Of a stretch of 64,000 nt of DNA, positions 43,269-53,308 are shown piece by piece. The notes beneath the pieces are model-generated. The model searched no databases. It was given only the letters and a program-made list of their open reading frames with translations, and was not told the origin of the DNA. Made by a program: the position numbers and the translations under genes. Each line of letters begins with the position of its first letter. Position 1 is the first letter of the stretch. This DNA comes from Planctomycetota bacterium (GTDB taxonomy: Bacteria > Planctomycetota > UBA8742 > UBA2392). Location of the stretch: positions 305,437 through 369,436 of the forward strand of contig JAHBYA010000004.1 of NCBI GenBank assembly GCA_019636195.1, read 5' to 3'.

Positions 43269-45428
43269 ATGCCACTGGTCACGATTTCAAAGCTCAGCAT
43301 GCACTACGGCGGCCCCGACCTGCTGCGCGGTGTCTCGTTGGACATTGAGCCCGGAACAAAGATTGGACTGATCGGCCAGAACGGCACAGGCAAATCAACT
43401 TTGCTCAAGCTCATCGCCGGAGAGATCGAAGCCACTGATGGTCAGGTCTTTCGCCAGAGAAACCTGCGCCTTGCCTACCAGACCCAAGAACTTCACGCCG
43501 CGCCGGGCGCGACCGCGTGGTCTGAAATGCGCACCCTCTTCGCGGACAGCATCAACCGCGAACAACGCCTGCGCGTGCTTGAAGAAAGACTGGCCAAGGG
43601 CGAAGACCTGTTGGCCGAGTACGAGCGTCTGCAACACGAGCACGAATCCTCGGGCGGCTACGACGTTGACCGGCGCATTGAACAGGTGCTGACCGGCCTT
43701 GGCTTGCCGCAAACGGCGTGGCACCAGCCGATCCAGACCTTCAGCGGCGGCGAACGCAACATTATCGCGCTGGCGCGCATCGTGCTGCTTGAGCCCGACT
43801 TGATGCTGCTGGACGAACCCAGCAACCACCTGGATATGGACGGCATTGAGTGGTTCATACGCTTTTTGCGCACCACGCGCGCGGCTGTGGTCATGGTCAG
43901 CCACAACCGCCACCTGCTGGATACCACGGTCGGCGAAATCTGGGAGCTGCACAGCCGCAAGATCACGCGCTGGACCGGCGGCTACAGCGACTTTGCCCGC
44001 CAGAAAGCCGAAGCGCTGGCGTTGCAGGAGCGCCAGTACAAGGCCCAGCAGCGGCTGATCAAACGCATCCAGTTTCAGGCACGCAGGCTGCTGGACATGG
44101 CGCGCGCATACGACGACCCCGGCCAGGCCAAACGCGCCAAAGCGATGCTGATGCGCATTGAGCAGATGGACAAGATCGAGGCGCCCGACCGCAGCGAAAA
44201 CCGCTTTCACGCAAGTTTGGGCGACGGTCGATTCAGAGGCCACTTGGCGCTGGCGATCGAGGGCTTGACGATAAGCGTCGGTGCCGGGTCGCAAGTCCCG
44301 AGCCCCGAGTCAAACACAACTGACGCGCCACCCGGGACCCGGGACACGGGACCAGCCCTCGCCAGGCAACACCGAACGCCGAACACCGAACACCGAACGC
44401 TGTTGCAAGACACATCGCTGACCATCGAGTACGGCCAACGTGTTGCGCTGGTTGGGCCCAACGGCAGCGGCAAGACCACGCTGTTCAATGCGATCCTGCA
44501 CCACGCCGATTGGGAACACCCGGACATCGACGTGCAGGAAGGCGCGTTTCATATCGCCGGACGCCTGCGCACCGGCAAAGCCGCCAGGATCGGCAACTAC
44601 AGCCAGATTCACCAGCACGTGCTGGATGAGGGCGCAACGCTGATTGAATGGTTCATGCGCGCCACCGGGCTTGAGTTTCAGCCGGCAACGCTGATGCTGC
44701 ACCGCTTTCTGTTTTCGCGCGACGACCTGACCCGCCCGATTGCAACACTGAGCGGCGGCGAAAAAAGCCGGCTGCAACTGGCGCGGCTTGTGCATGAGCA
44801 GGTAAATTTCCTGATGCTCGACGAGCCCACAAACCACCTGGACATCCAGGCCTGCGAGCAACTGGAAGAAATGCTCGATGAGTTCGAGGGCACGCTGCTG
44901 GTAATCAGCCACGACCGGTACTTTCTGGACAAGCTGGTGAACCGCGTCGTGGAAATCAAGGACGGGCAACTGGTGCCGTTCGAGGGCGACTTCGCCAAAT
45001 GGTGGCAAAAGAGACACGCCCAGCCAGCTTCTGCGGGCGACGCAGGCAACAGGAGCCCGGAGCGGTCGCGCAGCGACATACCCGAGGGGCGCGAAGCGAC
45101 CCGCAGGGGCCGACGGGGTGAACCCGGCCCGCACCTGCAAAGCCAGGCATCAGCCGCCCAGACCGCCAAGCAGCAGCGCGAAGATCAAAAGGCCCACCAG
45201 CGCGAGCAGCATCGGCTGAGGACCGAGCTGCGAACGCTGGAGGCCCGCATCGAAAAGCTGGAGGTGAAGCAGAAAGAGCTTGAAATGGCGCTCGCCCACG
45301 CCTTCAGCGCCCAGGGCCAGCAATCAGCCGAAGAAGCCCTGAAGCTGAACGAAGCCTTCGAGCACGTAAGGCAGCAGATCCAGCAAGCCTACCACCAATG
45401 GGAAACGCTGGCCGCCGCGATTGAGTAG
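43269..45428 (+). CDS. ABC-F family ATPase with two repeat-derived insertions
   Basis: The product is 719 residues, against about 530-640 for common ABC-F proteins. Two ABC domains are intact: Walker A GQNGTGKSTLL, signature FSGGERNIIALAR and LLDEPSNHLD, then Walker A GPNGSGKTTLF, signature LSGGEKSRLQLAR and MLDEPTNHLD. ABC-F proteins bind the ribosomal E site and act on stalled ribosomes or in antibiotic resistance. Two extra segments look like translated intergenic repeats: about residues 338-378 (PPGTRDTGPAL, then RTPNTEHRTL) within the start of the second ABC domain, and about 593-618 (NRSPERSRSDIPEGREATRR) before the C-terminal coiled coil (610-719). Both keep the frame. Confidence 0.93.
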   Translation: MPLVTISKLSMHYGGPDLLRGVSLDIEPGTKIGLIGQNGTGKSTLLKLIAGEIEATDGQVFRQRNLRLAYQTQELHAAPGATAWSEMRTLFADSINREQRLRVLEERLAKGEDLLAEYERLQHEHESSGGYDVDRRIEQVLTGLGLPQTAWHQPIQTFSGGERNIIALARIVLLEPDLMLLDEPSNHLDMDGIEWFIRFLRTTRAAVVMVSHNRHLLDTTVGEIWELHSRKITRWTGGYSDFARQKAEALALQERQYKAQQRLIKRIQFQARRLLDMARAYDDPGQAKRAKAMLMRIEQMDKIEAPDRSENRFHASLGDGRFRGHLALAIEGLTISVGAGSQVPSPESNTTDAPPGTRDTGPALARQHRTPNTEHRTLLQDTSLTIEYGQRVALVGPNGSGKTTLFNAILHHADWEHPDIDVQEGAFHIAGRLRTGKAARIGNYSQIHQHVLDEGATLIEWFMRATGLEFQPATLMLHRFLFSRDDLTRPIATLSGGEKSRLQLARLVHEQVNFLMLDEPTNHLDIQACEQLEEMLDEFEGTLLVISHDRYFLDKLVNRVVEIKDGQLVPFEGDFAKWWQKRHAQPASAGDAGNRSPERSRSDIPEGREATRRGRRGEPGPHLQSQASAAQTAKQQREDQKAHQREQHRLRTELRTLEARIEKLEVKQKELEMALAHAFSAQGQQSAEEALKLNEAFEHVRQQIQQAYHQWETLAAAIE
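44281..44400 (+). repeat. Simple word-like repeat DNA within the ABC-F gene
   Basis: This stretch is made of reiterated phrases: CCCGAGCCCCGAG, ACCCGGGACCCGGGACACGG and CGAACGCCGAACACCGAACA. It lies between the first two beta-strands of the second ATPase domain, where relatives have a short loop. ACCCGGAACCCGGAAC-type words also occur at 52781-52799. Confidence 0.6.
45049..45119 (+). repeat. Dispersed GC-rich repeat, copy in frame inside the ABC-F gene
   Basis: It begins ACAGGAGCCCGGAGCGGTCG and ends CCGACGGGGT. It aligns over its full length with the intergenic minus-strand copy at 1076-1147, with about 60 of 72 positions identical. Here it encodes the basic segment containing RSPERSRSDIPEGREATRRG, which is not typical of ABC-F proteins. 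Confidence 0.8.
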
Positions 45429-46325
45429 CTACTCGGTCTTGGCCTTCAGCTCGATGGCGGGCAGGGTTTTCTTGTCTTCTTCGGTGGCTGGGGCTTCGAA
45501 GCGGTTGCCTTGCAGGGTTGGCTTGACGATGAACTTCAGGCCTGATTTCGTCTGCGCGAAAATCACATAGTGCTGGAAGTTCAGGTCCTTGATCCAGCAG
45601 CCGGTGGCGTCTTTGGCCAACTCCTGCACCATGGGCTTGCTGTTTTCGTCCTTGCCCGCGATCCAGTCGTCGTAGCCCTTTTCCATGCGCGCAACCCACA
45701 TGCTGGGCAGGGACTTCTCCATGCCGACGAAAAGCAGCTTTTCGATTTCGTAGGGGCCGCCGCCGAGTTCGGGCAGCTTCCAGGCCAGTTTCACGCCCGC
45801 TTCCCTGGCGTAAATGCGGTTGCTGGTGAAGTACGGAAAGTAGGTGGGCATGTAGTACGCGTCGGCGCGGACGTGGTCCGTCTCAATCAGTTCGGCCTTC
45901 ATGTTGGCCGGCAGGTGGCGCTTGCCCTGCTCGTCAATGAACAGTACGTGCACGTTGACCATGCGGTACTCGTCGCGGCGGTCAATGACGGCCATGGGCA
46001 CGCGGGCGGTGTCCACGGCGATGCGGGTGCGTTCAAGCTCCGGCCCGCCGGCCTTGACGAAGCCCTTGGCGTCGAACTCGTCAGCGAACAGCAGCTCGCG
46101 CCACTTGGGGCAGCGCTCGTCAATGCTGGGCGCGACCGGCCAAGCCTGTGCCAGGACATAGACCTCAAGGTGCTTGACCTCGATGGCCGGTTTGTCCCAT
46201 TGCACCTGCCAGCCGCTGGGGCTGAGGTTGCTGCCGGTGGGCGTGCATTGCAGGGGCTTGAACTCGATGTCTGCGGCGGCCAGCGCCGCGGGGACCATCA
46301 GCAAGGCGATCAGCAATGCGCGCAT
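45429..46325 (-). CDS. Secreted protein of unknown function
   Basis: The product is 298 residues from the ATG at 46325, with AGGAG upstream. The signal peptide is MRALLIALLMVPAALAA. The mature part starts with a beta-rich segment (IEFKPLQCTPTGSNLSPSGW) and continues with VNVHVLFIDEQGKRHLPANM and MVQELAKDATGCWIKDLNFQ. It may have an immunoglobulin-like fold, but no family is recognised. It converges on the ABC-F gene with no bases between the stops. Confidence 0.7.
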   Translation of the reverse strand: MRALLIALLMVPAALAAADIEFKPLQCTPTGSNLSPSGWQVQWDKPAIEVKHLEVYVLAQAWPVAPSIDERCPKWRELLFADEFDAKGFVKAGGPELERTRIAVDTARVPMAVIDRRDEYRMVNVHVLFIDEQGKRHLPANMKAELIETDHVRADAYYMPTYFPYFTSNRIYAREAGVKLAWKLPELGGGPYEIEKLLFVGMEKSLPSMWVARMEKGYDDWIAGKDENSKPMVQELAKDATGCWIKDLNFQHYVIFAQTKSGLKFIVKPTLQGNRFEAPATEEDKKTLPAIELKAKTE

Positions 46326-46354
46326 GGGTGCTCCTGTGTGGGTTTGCCGCAAGT

Positions 46355-46594
46355 TTACGATAACAGTGTGTCCGCATGAAAGAGCCAGGTGTGGCCGCAG
46401 TTGGTGCACACCCCGGCGGCAAAGCTAGCGCCCGCTTCGTCGGTGTCTTCCTCGCGGCTGGCGGTGAAGTGCAGTGACACGTAGTTCGAGATAATCGCGC
46501 GCGCACCCGCACCCGCGCCGCAGGCCGGGCACGAGCCCGAGACCTTCTTGCTTTTGAAGGCTTTCTGGATGGCCTTGAAATCTTTTTTGGGCAT
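46355..46594 (-). CDS. Small zinc-ribbon protein
   Basis: The product is 79 residues from the ATG at 46594 (MPKKDFKAIQKAFKSKKVSG); an open extension to 46678 is translated repeat DNA. Two Cys pairs, C22-P-A-C25 and C63-T-N-C66, frame a strand-rich core (RAIISNYVSLHFTAS) and form a probable zinc ribbon. It is probably cytoplasmic; role unknown. It lies between hutU and the secreted protein at 46325 on the same strand. Confidence 0.7.
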   Translation of the reverse strand: MPKKDFKAIQKAFKSKKVSGSCPACGAGAGARAIISNYVSLHFTASREEDTDEAGASFAAGVCTNCGHTWLFHADTLLS

Positions 46595-46645
46595 GTCGCC
46601 GGAGTCGCTCAAGTTCGTCCTTTGCTGTTGCCTGCTCGATGCAAT

Positions 46646-46677
46646 GCCCGTCGCTGGCGCTCCGGGCTCTTGTTTCA
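46646..46677 (-). repeat. Dispersed GC-rich repeat core at the end of hutU
   Basis: On the minus strand: AACAAGAGCCCGGAGCGCCA followed by GCGACGGGC. It overlaps the hutU stop codon at 46675 by a few bases and matches 52751-52780 almost exactly. Confidence 0.7.
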
Positions 46678-48378
46678 TGCCATGGGGATTTTTACCGGGT
46701 TGGCGGCTTTCTTGTTGTGGCGCTTGGCCTCGACGTAACCGGCGTCGATGTGGCGGGCTATGCCCATGCCGGGGTCGTTGGTCAGCACGCGCTCAAGTCG
46801 CTGATCGGCCTCTTTGCTGCCGTCGCACACGATCACCTGCCCGGCGTGAAGTGAATAGCCCATGCCCACGCCGCCGCCGTGGTGAAAACTCACCCAGGTC
46901 GCGCCGCTGGCTGTGTTCAGCAGCGCGTTCAAAATCGGCCAGTCGGCAACCGCGTCGGTGCCGTCTTTCATGGCTTCGGTTTCGCGGTTGGGGCTGGCGA
47001 CGCTGCCGCAATCTAAATGATCGCGCCCGATCACGATTGGCGCTTTCACTTTTTTGGTCCTCACAAGCTTGTTGAACAACAGGCCCGCCTTGTGACGCTC
47101 GCCATATCCAAGCCAGCAGATGCGCGCGGGCAGGCCCTGAAACTCAAATGCGTCGCGGGCTTTATCAAGCCAGTTGTGCAGGTGCTTGTGGCGCGGAAAG
47201 AGCTCTTTCAGCTCGCGGTCGGTGGTGTAAATGTCTTCCGGGTCGCCGGAAAGCGCCACCCAGCGGAAAGGCCCCTTGCCCTCGCAGAACAGTGGCCGGA
47301 TGTACGCGGGCACGAAACCTGGAAAATCAAAGGCGTCTTTGACGCCCGCTTCGAGCGCGTGGCCTCGCAGATTGTTGCCGTAGTCGAAGGTGTGTGCGCC
47401 CTTGCGCATCAGGGTCAGCATCTGGCGGCAGTGCTTGGCCATGGTGCGGAAGGCCTGCTTTTCGTAGCCGGCGGGGTCGGCTTTGCGCAGCTTCAGGGCC
47501 TCGGCCAGTGTCATGCGGTCGGGCACGTAGCCGTTCAGCGGGTCGTGGGCGCTGGTCTGGTCGGTCAGCAGGTCGGGCGTGACGTTGCGTTTGATCAGCC
47601 GATCCAGCAACTCGGTCGCGTTGCAGCACACGCCGATGCTGATGGCCTGCTTGCGCGCGGCGCAATCCAGCGCGCGGTCTATCGCGCTGTCAATGCTGTC
47701 GGCCTTTTCGTGCAGATAGCGGTCGTGCAGGCGCTTGTCGATCCTTGACGCGTCAACATCAGCGGCCAGAAACGTCGCGCCGCACATGGTCGCCGCCAGC
47801 GGCTGTGCGCCACCCATACCGCCCAGGCCCGCGCTCACGACCAGCCGGCCCTTGAGCGTCGCGCCCTTGCCCCAGTGGGTGCGGGCTGCCTGCGCGAAGG
47901 TCTCGTACGTGCCCTGCAGAATGCCCTGGGTGCCGATGTAGATCCATGAGCCCGCGGTCATCTGCCCGAACATCATCAGGCCGCGCTCGCGCAGGCTGTA
48001 AAAATGCTCCCAGGTTGCCCACTTGGGCACGAGGTTGCTGTTGGCCAGCAGCACGCGGGGCGCGTCCGCGTGCGTCTTGAACACAGCCACCGGTTTGCCG
48101 CTCTGGATCAGCAGGGTTTCGTCGTCGCGCAGCTCTTTCAGCGACTTCAGGATTGCGTCAAAGCATTTCCAGTTGCGGGCGGCTTGCCCGATGCCGCCAT
48201 AGACCACCAGTTCGCGCGGGTTTTCGGCGTTGGCGGGATCAAGGTTGTTCATGAGCATGCGCAGCGGCGCTTCGGTCAGCCACGACTTCGCGTGCAGCCT
48301 TGTGCCGCGCGGGGCATAGATCGCGCGCGGGCCTTTGCCGCGCAGGGCTCTTTCGGCGAGTCTTGCAACATCAGGCAT
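46675..48378 (-). CDS. hutU: Urocanate hydratase
   Basis: The product is 567 residues (usual about 555-565) from the ATG at 48378, with GGAGG upstream. Diagnostic blocks are [40 protein letters not shown] and the NAD-binding [21 protein letters not shown] later block reads [20 protein letters not shown], and the end has [20 protein letters not shown]. It uses tightly bound NAD+ to convert urocanate to imidazolone propionate in histidine degradation. No other hut gene is in the window. A repeat core covers the 3' end. Confidence 0.97.
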   Translation of the reverse strand: MPDVARLAERALRGKGPRAIYAPRGTRLHAKSWLTEAPLRMLMNNLDPANAENPRELVVYGGIGQAARNWKCFDAILKSLKELRDDETLLIQSGKPVAVFKTHADAPRVLLANSNLVPKWATWEHFYSLRERGLMMFGQMTAGSWIYIGTQGILQGTYETFAQAARTHWGKGATLKGRLVVSAGLGGMGGAQPLAATMCGATFLAADVDASRIDKRLHDRYLHEKADSIDSAIDRALDCAARKQAISIGVCCNATELLDRLIKRNVTPDLLTDQTSAHDPLNGYVPDRMTLAEALKLRKADPAGYEKQAFRTMAKHCRQMLTLMRKGAHTFDYGNNLRGHALEAGVKDAFDFPGFVPAYIRPLFCEGKGPFRWVALSGDPEDIYTTDRELKELFPRHKHLHNWLDKARDAFEFQGLPARICWLGYGERHKAGLLFNKLVRTKKVKAPIVIGRDHLDCGSVASPNRETEAMKDGTDAVADWPILNALLNTASGATWVSFHHGGGVGMGYSLHAGQVIVCDGSKEADQRLERVLTNDPGMGIARHIDAGYVEAKRHNKKAANPVKIPMA

Positions 48379-48428
48379 GGCAACCTCCGGCGAGGTTGTA
48401 GCAATCGCGGCGCAAAAGTGGACAGGGC

Positions 48429-49724
48429 CTAGCGCAGGCGCAGGATGTGCGGGCGGGCGTTGTCCTTCCATGGTTGCAACAGCCCGTTTTCGTCGGTGTC
48501 ATCGACTTCAAGCCAACCCACGGTCAAGCCATCGCGGCTTGCGGTGAAGTCAGTCGCGGCAAGGTCAAAGTCCGCAAGCTTGTGGAACTTCAGGGCGCGG
48601 TCCATCAGGTAAAGTCGCGCACCCAGGTTGCCCCGTTCAACCAGCAGCAGGCCGCGCTGGTCGATCCACGCCAGCACCTCGTAGTTGAAGCGGGCGCTGA
48701 GCGAGCGGGTGTCGCGGTGCTGCACGTCGTCAATCACCAGTATCTCGAAGCTCGCGCTGCCCGCCTGGCGCACAAACGGGTTGCCGCGCATGGAAGAGGT
48801 CGGGTCGCGCTCCTGCACGCCGAAGTATGAGCCTTCCCCGGTTGCCAGAACACGGGACTTGCGGCTGGGCTTGTACAGGGGCACGGGTTCGGCCTCGGCG
48901 GGATCGAACACGAGGTACTCCACATGGTCAAGCAGCGAAGGCGGCGGCGGCGGCCCCTCGTCTTCCGGCGGCAGCGGCCCGTCGCGGCCCCAGCGCATCG
49001 GCTCGCGCGGCTTGGGCGTGGACTGCATGCGCTCAATCAGCAGCTTGTCGCCTTCCAGCACCAGCGCGACATTGAAACCGCGTACCACCTGGGTGCGCGC
49101 GCCCGTGACAAGGTCCAGGCTTGTGATCCAGCCGCTGACTTCGTCGTCGCTCGGCACCGCTAACAGCACTTCGCGGCCGCCGCGCCAGGTCGCGACCGGC
49201 GTTTCGCCGGCGGCAAGCGTGGCCGCGTGCCGAAGGTTGCCGCCGTCGCGGTTGCTGACGACGAGCGTGCAATCATCCAGCTCGTCAATCACGTCGTCAT
49301 GGTTCAGGTCGTGGCGGCGTGTGGTGAACAGGATGCGCCCGTCGGCCAGGAACAGCGGTGGGTGCGCATCCACCCCGGTATCGGCGACCTTGCCCTCCGA
49401 CTTTTCGGGGCCCACACAGTACAGCGCGTACATTTGCGGCGCTTTGCCCTCACGAGGCAGTGAACGATAGTAGTAAAAGCGTTCGCCGTCCGGCGAAAGC
49501 ACAGCCCGCAGCATCGGGCCCTGCGCAACGGTAAGCGCGCGCGGGCGCGGCGTGCCCAATGTGCTGACCCAGCCGGCTGCCGCGGGGTCCTTGTCGGGGC
49601 GTGCGCGCAATGAACCCTTGGGCTCGGCGGGTGCTTCGGGTTCGGGCTCCGGTTCGACCTCGTCCTGCGCGACCGCGGGCGTGAACGCGAACAGCAGCAG
49701 CAACATACAGAGCACACGCCTCAT
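48429..49724 (-). CDS. Secreted beta-propeller-like protein coupled to a histidine kinase
   Basis: The product is 431 residues. The signal peptide ([20 protein letters not shown]) is followed by a Glu/Pro linker ([16 protein letters not shown]). The rest has repeated strands such as [40 protein letters not shown] and [15 protein letters not shown], which resemble TolB/WD-type blades. The ATG overlaps the histidine kinase stop by ATGA, so both are co-translated. I infer that it helps the kinase sense something outside the membrane, but this rests on coupling only. Confidence 0.75.
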   Translation of the reverse strand: MRRVLCMLLLLFAFTPAVAQDEVEPEPEPEAPAEPKGSLRARPDKDPAAAGWVSTLGTPRPRALTVAQGPMLRAVLSPDGERFYYYRSLPREGKAPQMYALYCVGPEKSEGKVADTGVDAHPPLFLADGRILFTTRRHDLNHDDVIDELDDCTLVVSNRDGGNLRHAATLAAGETPVATWRGGREVLLAVPSDDEVSGWITSLDLVTGARTQVVRGFNVALVLEGDKLLIERMQSTPKPREPMRWGRDGPLPPEDEGPPPPPSLLDHVEYLVFDPAEAEPVPLYKPSRKSRVLATGEGSYFGVQERDPTSSMRGNPFVRQAGSASFEILVIDDVQHRDTRSLSARFNYEVLAWIDQRGLLLVERGNLGARLYLMDRALKFHKLADFDLAATDFTASRDGLTVGWLEVDDTDENGLLQPWKDNARPHILRLR

Positions 49725-51364
49725 GCGGGCTCCCCGGCAATGGCCTTGGTGTCCCGGCGGCTGGTGGCGTTGACCTGTGTGGTGGTGGGCCTGCGGGTTG
49801 AGGTCGGCTTGGGCGGGCGATAAGGGATGTACACCGTGAACGTGCTGCCCTTGCGCAGCACTGAGCTGACGGCGATGCGACCGCCGTGCGCACCGACGAT
49901 TTCCTTGCAGATGGCCAGGCCCAGGCCCGTGCCGTCCACGTTGCGCGAAAGCTCCTGGTCAACGCGATAAAACTTCTCGAAGATTCGCCCCAGCTCTTCC
50001 TGCGGTATGCCGATGCCGCGATCCGCAACCTCAATGAACAGGTCGTTGCGGTCCACGCCGACGTTCACGAACACCAGCTTTTCGCTGCCGCCGTACTTGA
50101 TGGCGTTGCTCAGCAGGTTCAACACCACTTCGCGGATCGCGTCCTTGTCGAACATCGCCTGGCTGGGCAGGCCCGGCAGCATCTTCAGGCGCACTTCGCC
50201 CTTTTCGTTCGCGGCCTGCGCTTTGAACAGCCCTACCGTGTCGCGCACAACCTGCGCGATGTTGTTCGGCTGCATGTTGTACTTCTTGACCTGGTTTTCG
50301 ACCTTGCTGAAGCTCAGCACGTGGTCAATCAGCGCGCCCAGCCGGTCTGTCTCGGTCATGATCACTTCAAGGCAGGCCTTGACCTGGTTCTCGTCCTTGA
50401 CGCGGCCCAGCTTCAGCGTTTCGACGAACATCCGGATGCTGGTCAGCGGCGTCTTGAGCTCGTGGGTCACGTTGCTGACGAAGTCAACTTTCTTGCGCGC
50501 TTCGCTGGCTTCGCGCAGGATCATGTGCACCACCATCAGTGTCGCGCTGGCCACAATCGGCACGCACAGGATGGCGATGACAATGAAGATTGTACTGAGC
50601 AGCGTCTCGTCGTTGTAGAACTGGCGGTCCGTGTTCAGCTTCAGCACGACGTAGCGTTGCGGCATGACTTCACGGTGCACCGGCGCAAAGCCCACAGTTT
50701 CCTGGCGGCTGCCCGGTGGTGTAGCCCAGCTGAGGCCCCCGCGGTCCACGATTTGCAGGCTTAACGCGTCACTTGGCAGGTCAAAGCCCGAGATGTGGTT
50801 GTTCACCATCCGTTCCATCTCGGCGGGGATCAGCAGCCAGGCGACGAACGTCGGCGCCTCGGGGTGGTGATACACCAGCCAGCTTGCCTGTGCGCCGGAC
50901 GCGTCGGGCGGCAGGTGCACGGTGTGGCGGGTGCCGGCCTGGCGTCGGTGGGCGCGGATTGCCTCAAGCAGCGCGGGGGATGCGTCGTGACGGGCGTTGC
51001 CGTCAAGGCTGCGGGCCGCAACGACCCTGCCGTTGACACCGATGATGCATACCGACGCCAGCGCGCGGTTGTAGTCGGCGAAGTATTTTTCTGCTTCGGC
51101 GGCTGCGCGGGGGACATCGGCTTCGTTGGCGGGCGGCTTGAGTGACAGGTCGCGCAGGCGTGACTCAAGCGCGATCTCAAGCGACTGCTGCACCTCGGTC
51201 AGCTCGGTGCGGTACATGCTGGGGCGCAGCTCAATCTCGCGCAGCGCGTAGGCGCCAAACAGGCCCAGCACCACCGTCGGTGCGATGATGGCGAAAATCG
51301 CCAGCGGATACAGCAGCCGGCGCTGGGTCCAACGTCGTACGCCAATGCCCAAGGGCGCCTCCAT
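49721..51364 (-). CDS. Membrane sensor histidine kinase
   Basis: The product is 547 residues. One transmembrane helix (LLYPLAIFAIIAPTVVLGLF, about 17-38), an extracytoplasmic sensor region of about 200 residues and a second helix (STIFIVIAILCVPIVASATL, about 255-280) precede the kinase core. The H-box is FVSNVTHELKTPLTSIRMF, with the phospho-His near 301. ATPase boxes follow: EVVLNLLSNAIKYG (N), DRGIGIPQEEL (G1), FEKFYRV (F) and GTGLGLAI (G2). The C-terminal tail is Thr/Arg-rich. No response regulator is adjacent; the OmpR-type regulator at 25983 could be its partner. It overlaps the propeller protein by four bases. Confidence 0.93.
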   Translation of the reverse strand: MEAPLGIGVRRWTQRRLLYPLAIFAIIAPTVVLGLFGAYALREIELRPSMYRTELTEVQQSLEIALESRLRDLSLKPPANEADVPRAAAEAEKYFADYNRALASVCIIGVNGRVVAARSLDGNARHDASPALLEAIRAHRRQAGTRHTVHLPPDASGAQASWLVYHHPEAPTFVAWLLIPAEMERMVNNHISGFDLPSDALSLQIVDRGGLSWATPPGSRQETVGFAPVHREVMPQRYVVLKLNTDRQFYNDETLLSTIFIVIAILCVPIVASATLMVVHMILREASEARKKVDFVSNVTHELKTPLTSIRMFVETLKLGRVKDENQVKACLEVIMTETDRLGALIDHVLSFSKVENQVKKYNMQPNNIAQVVRDTVGLFKAQAANEKGEVRLKMLPGLPSQAMFDKDAIREVVLNLLSNAIKYGGSEKLVFVNVGVDRNDLFIEVADRGIGIPQEELGRIFEKFYRVDQELSRNVDGTGLGLAICKEIVGAHGGRIAVSSVLRKGSTFTVYIPYRPPKPTSTRRPTTTQVNATSRRDTKAIAGEPA

Positions 51365-51394
51365 GTATAAGGATGGGATACCGGGGCCGGTTAA

Positions 51395-52738
<1,344 letters not shown>

Positions 52739-52750
52739 CACACAAACCAA

Positions 52751-52799
52751 GCAACAGGAGCCCGGAGCGCCAGCGACGGGTAACCCGGAACCCGGAACT
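52751..52799 (+). repeat. Dispersed GC-rich repeat core plus CCCGGAA words
   Basis: It begins GCAACAGGAGCCCGGAGCGC, continues CAGCGACGGG, and ends with the doubled AACCCGGAACCCGGAACT (52782-52799). The first part is nearly identical to 46646-46677. It fills the gap between eno and the small gene at 52802. Confidence 0.75.
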
Positions 52800-52801
52800 C
52801 A

Positions 52802-53065
52802 ATGCCCTACATCAAACAAGACCAACGCCAACCGTTAGACCCGCTGATTGAGCAGCTCGCGGCGCTGCTGCCCGAGAAAGACTTCGCGGGCACACTCAAC
52901 TACGTCATCGCGCGCCTTGCATCCAACCTGCTGGCCAAACAGACCAACTACGCCCGAATCAACGAGATCATCGGCGCCCTCGAATGCGCCAAGCAAGAGC
53001 TGTACCGCCGAGCCGCCGCCCCCTACGAAGACCAGAAAGCAAAAGAAAACGGCGACGTGTTCTAG
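52802..53065 (+). CDS. Small conserved-looking protein (possibly DUF6899-like)
   Basis: The product is 87 residues: MPYIKQDQRQPLDPLIEQLA, then GTLNYVIARLASNLL, YARINEIIGALECAKQELYR and a terminal PYEDQKAKENGDVF. From memory this layout matches a small family with conserved GxLNYVI, IGxLECAK and PYEDxKxxxNGDV segments, sometimes labelled DUF6899. It is cytoplasmic and of unknown function. The ATG comes 2 bases after a repeat, without a strong ribosome site. Hairpins follow its stop. Confidence 0.7.
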   Translation: MPYIKQDQRQPLDPLIEQLAALLPEKDFAGTLNYVIARLASNLLAKQTNYARINEIIGALECAKQELYRRAAAPYEDQKAKENGDVF

Positions 53066-53094
53066 CCGGCCTTCAAAGCCGAACTGACGAGTGG

Positions 53095-53172
53095 CATGCG
53101 CTTCCAGCGCATGAGTTCCGATGGCCTCCGGCCATCGCCGCGACGGCGACGGGACAACATCGGCCTACGCCG
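53095..53172. repeat. Hairpin cluster downstream of the small gene
   Basis: Inverted repeats follow one another: CATGCGC/GCGCATG (53095-53101, 53107-53113), CGATGGCC/GGCCATCG (53119-53126, 53130-53137), CGCCG/CGGCG (53136-53140, 53144-53148) and CGGC/GCCG (53161-53164, 53169-53172). Loops are 3-5 bases. No gene is supported in 53066-53308 apart from the leader of the protease gene, whose GGAGG lies at 53300-53304. Confidence 0.6.
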
Positions 53173-53308
53173 TAGTAAGCAAGGGCCACAAAATTCAGTT
53201 GCTAATTCACCAATGACACATTGCAAGTCTGCGAGGCTAATATAACAAAGACAATGTCGGGAATACGCTTCTTCAGTAGTAACTACTTGCCCTGACCCAG
53301 GAGGCATC

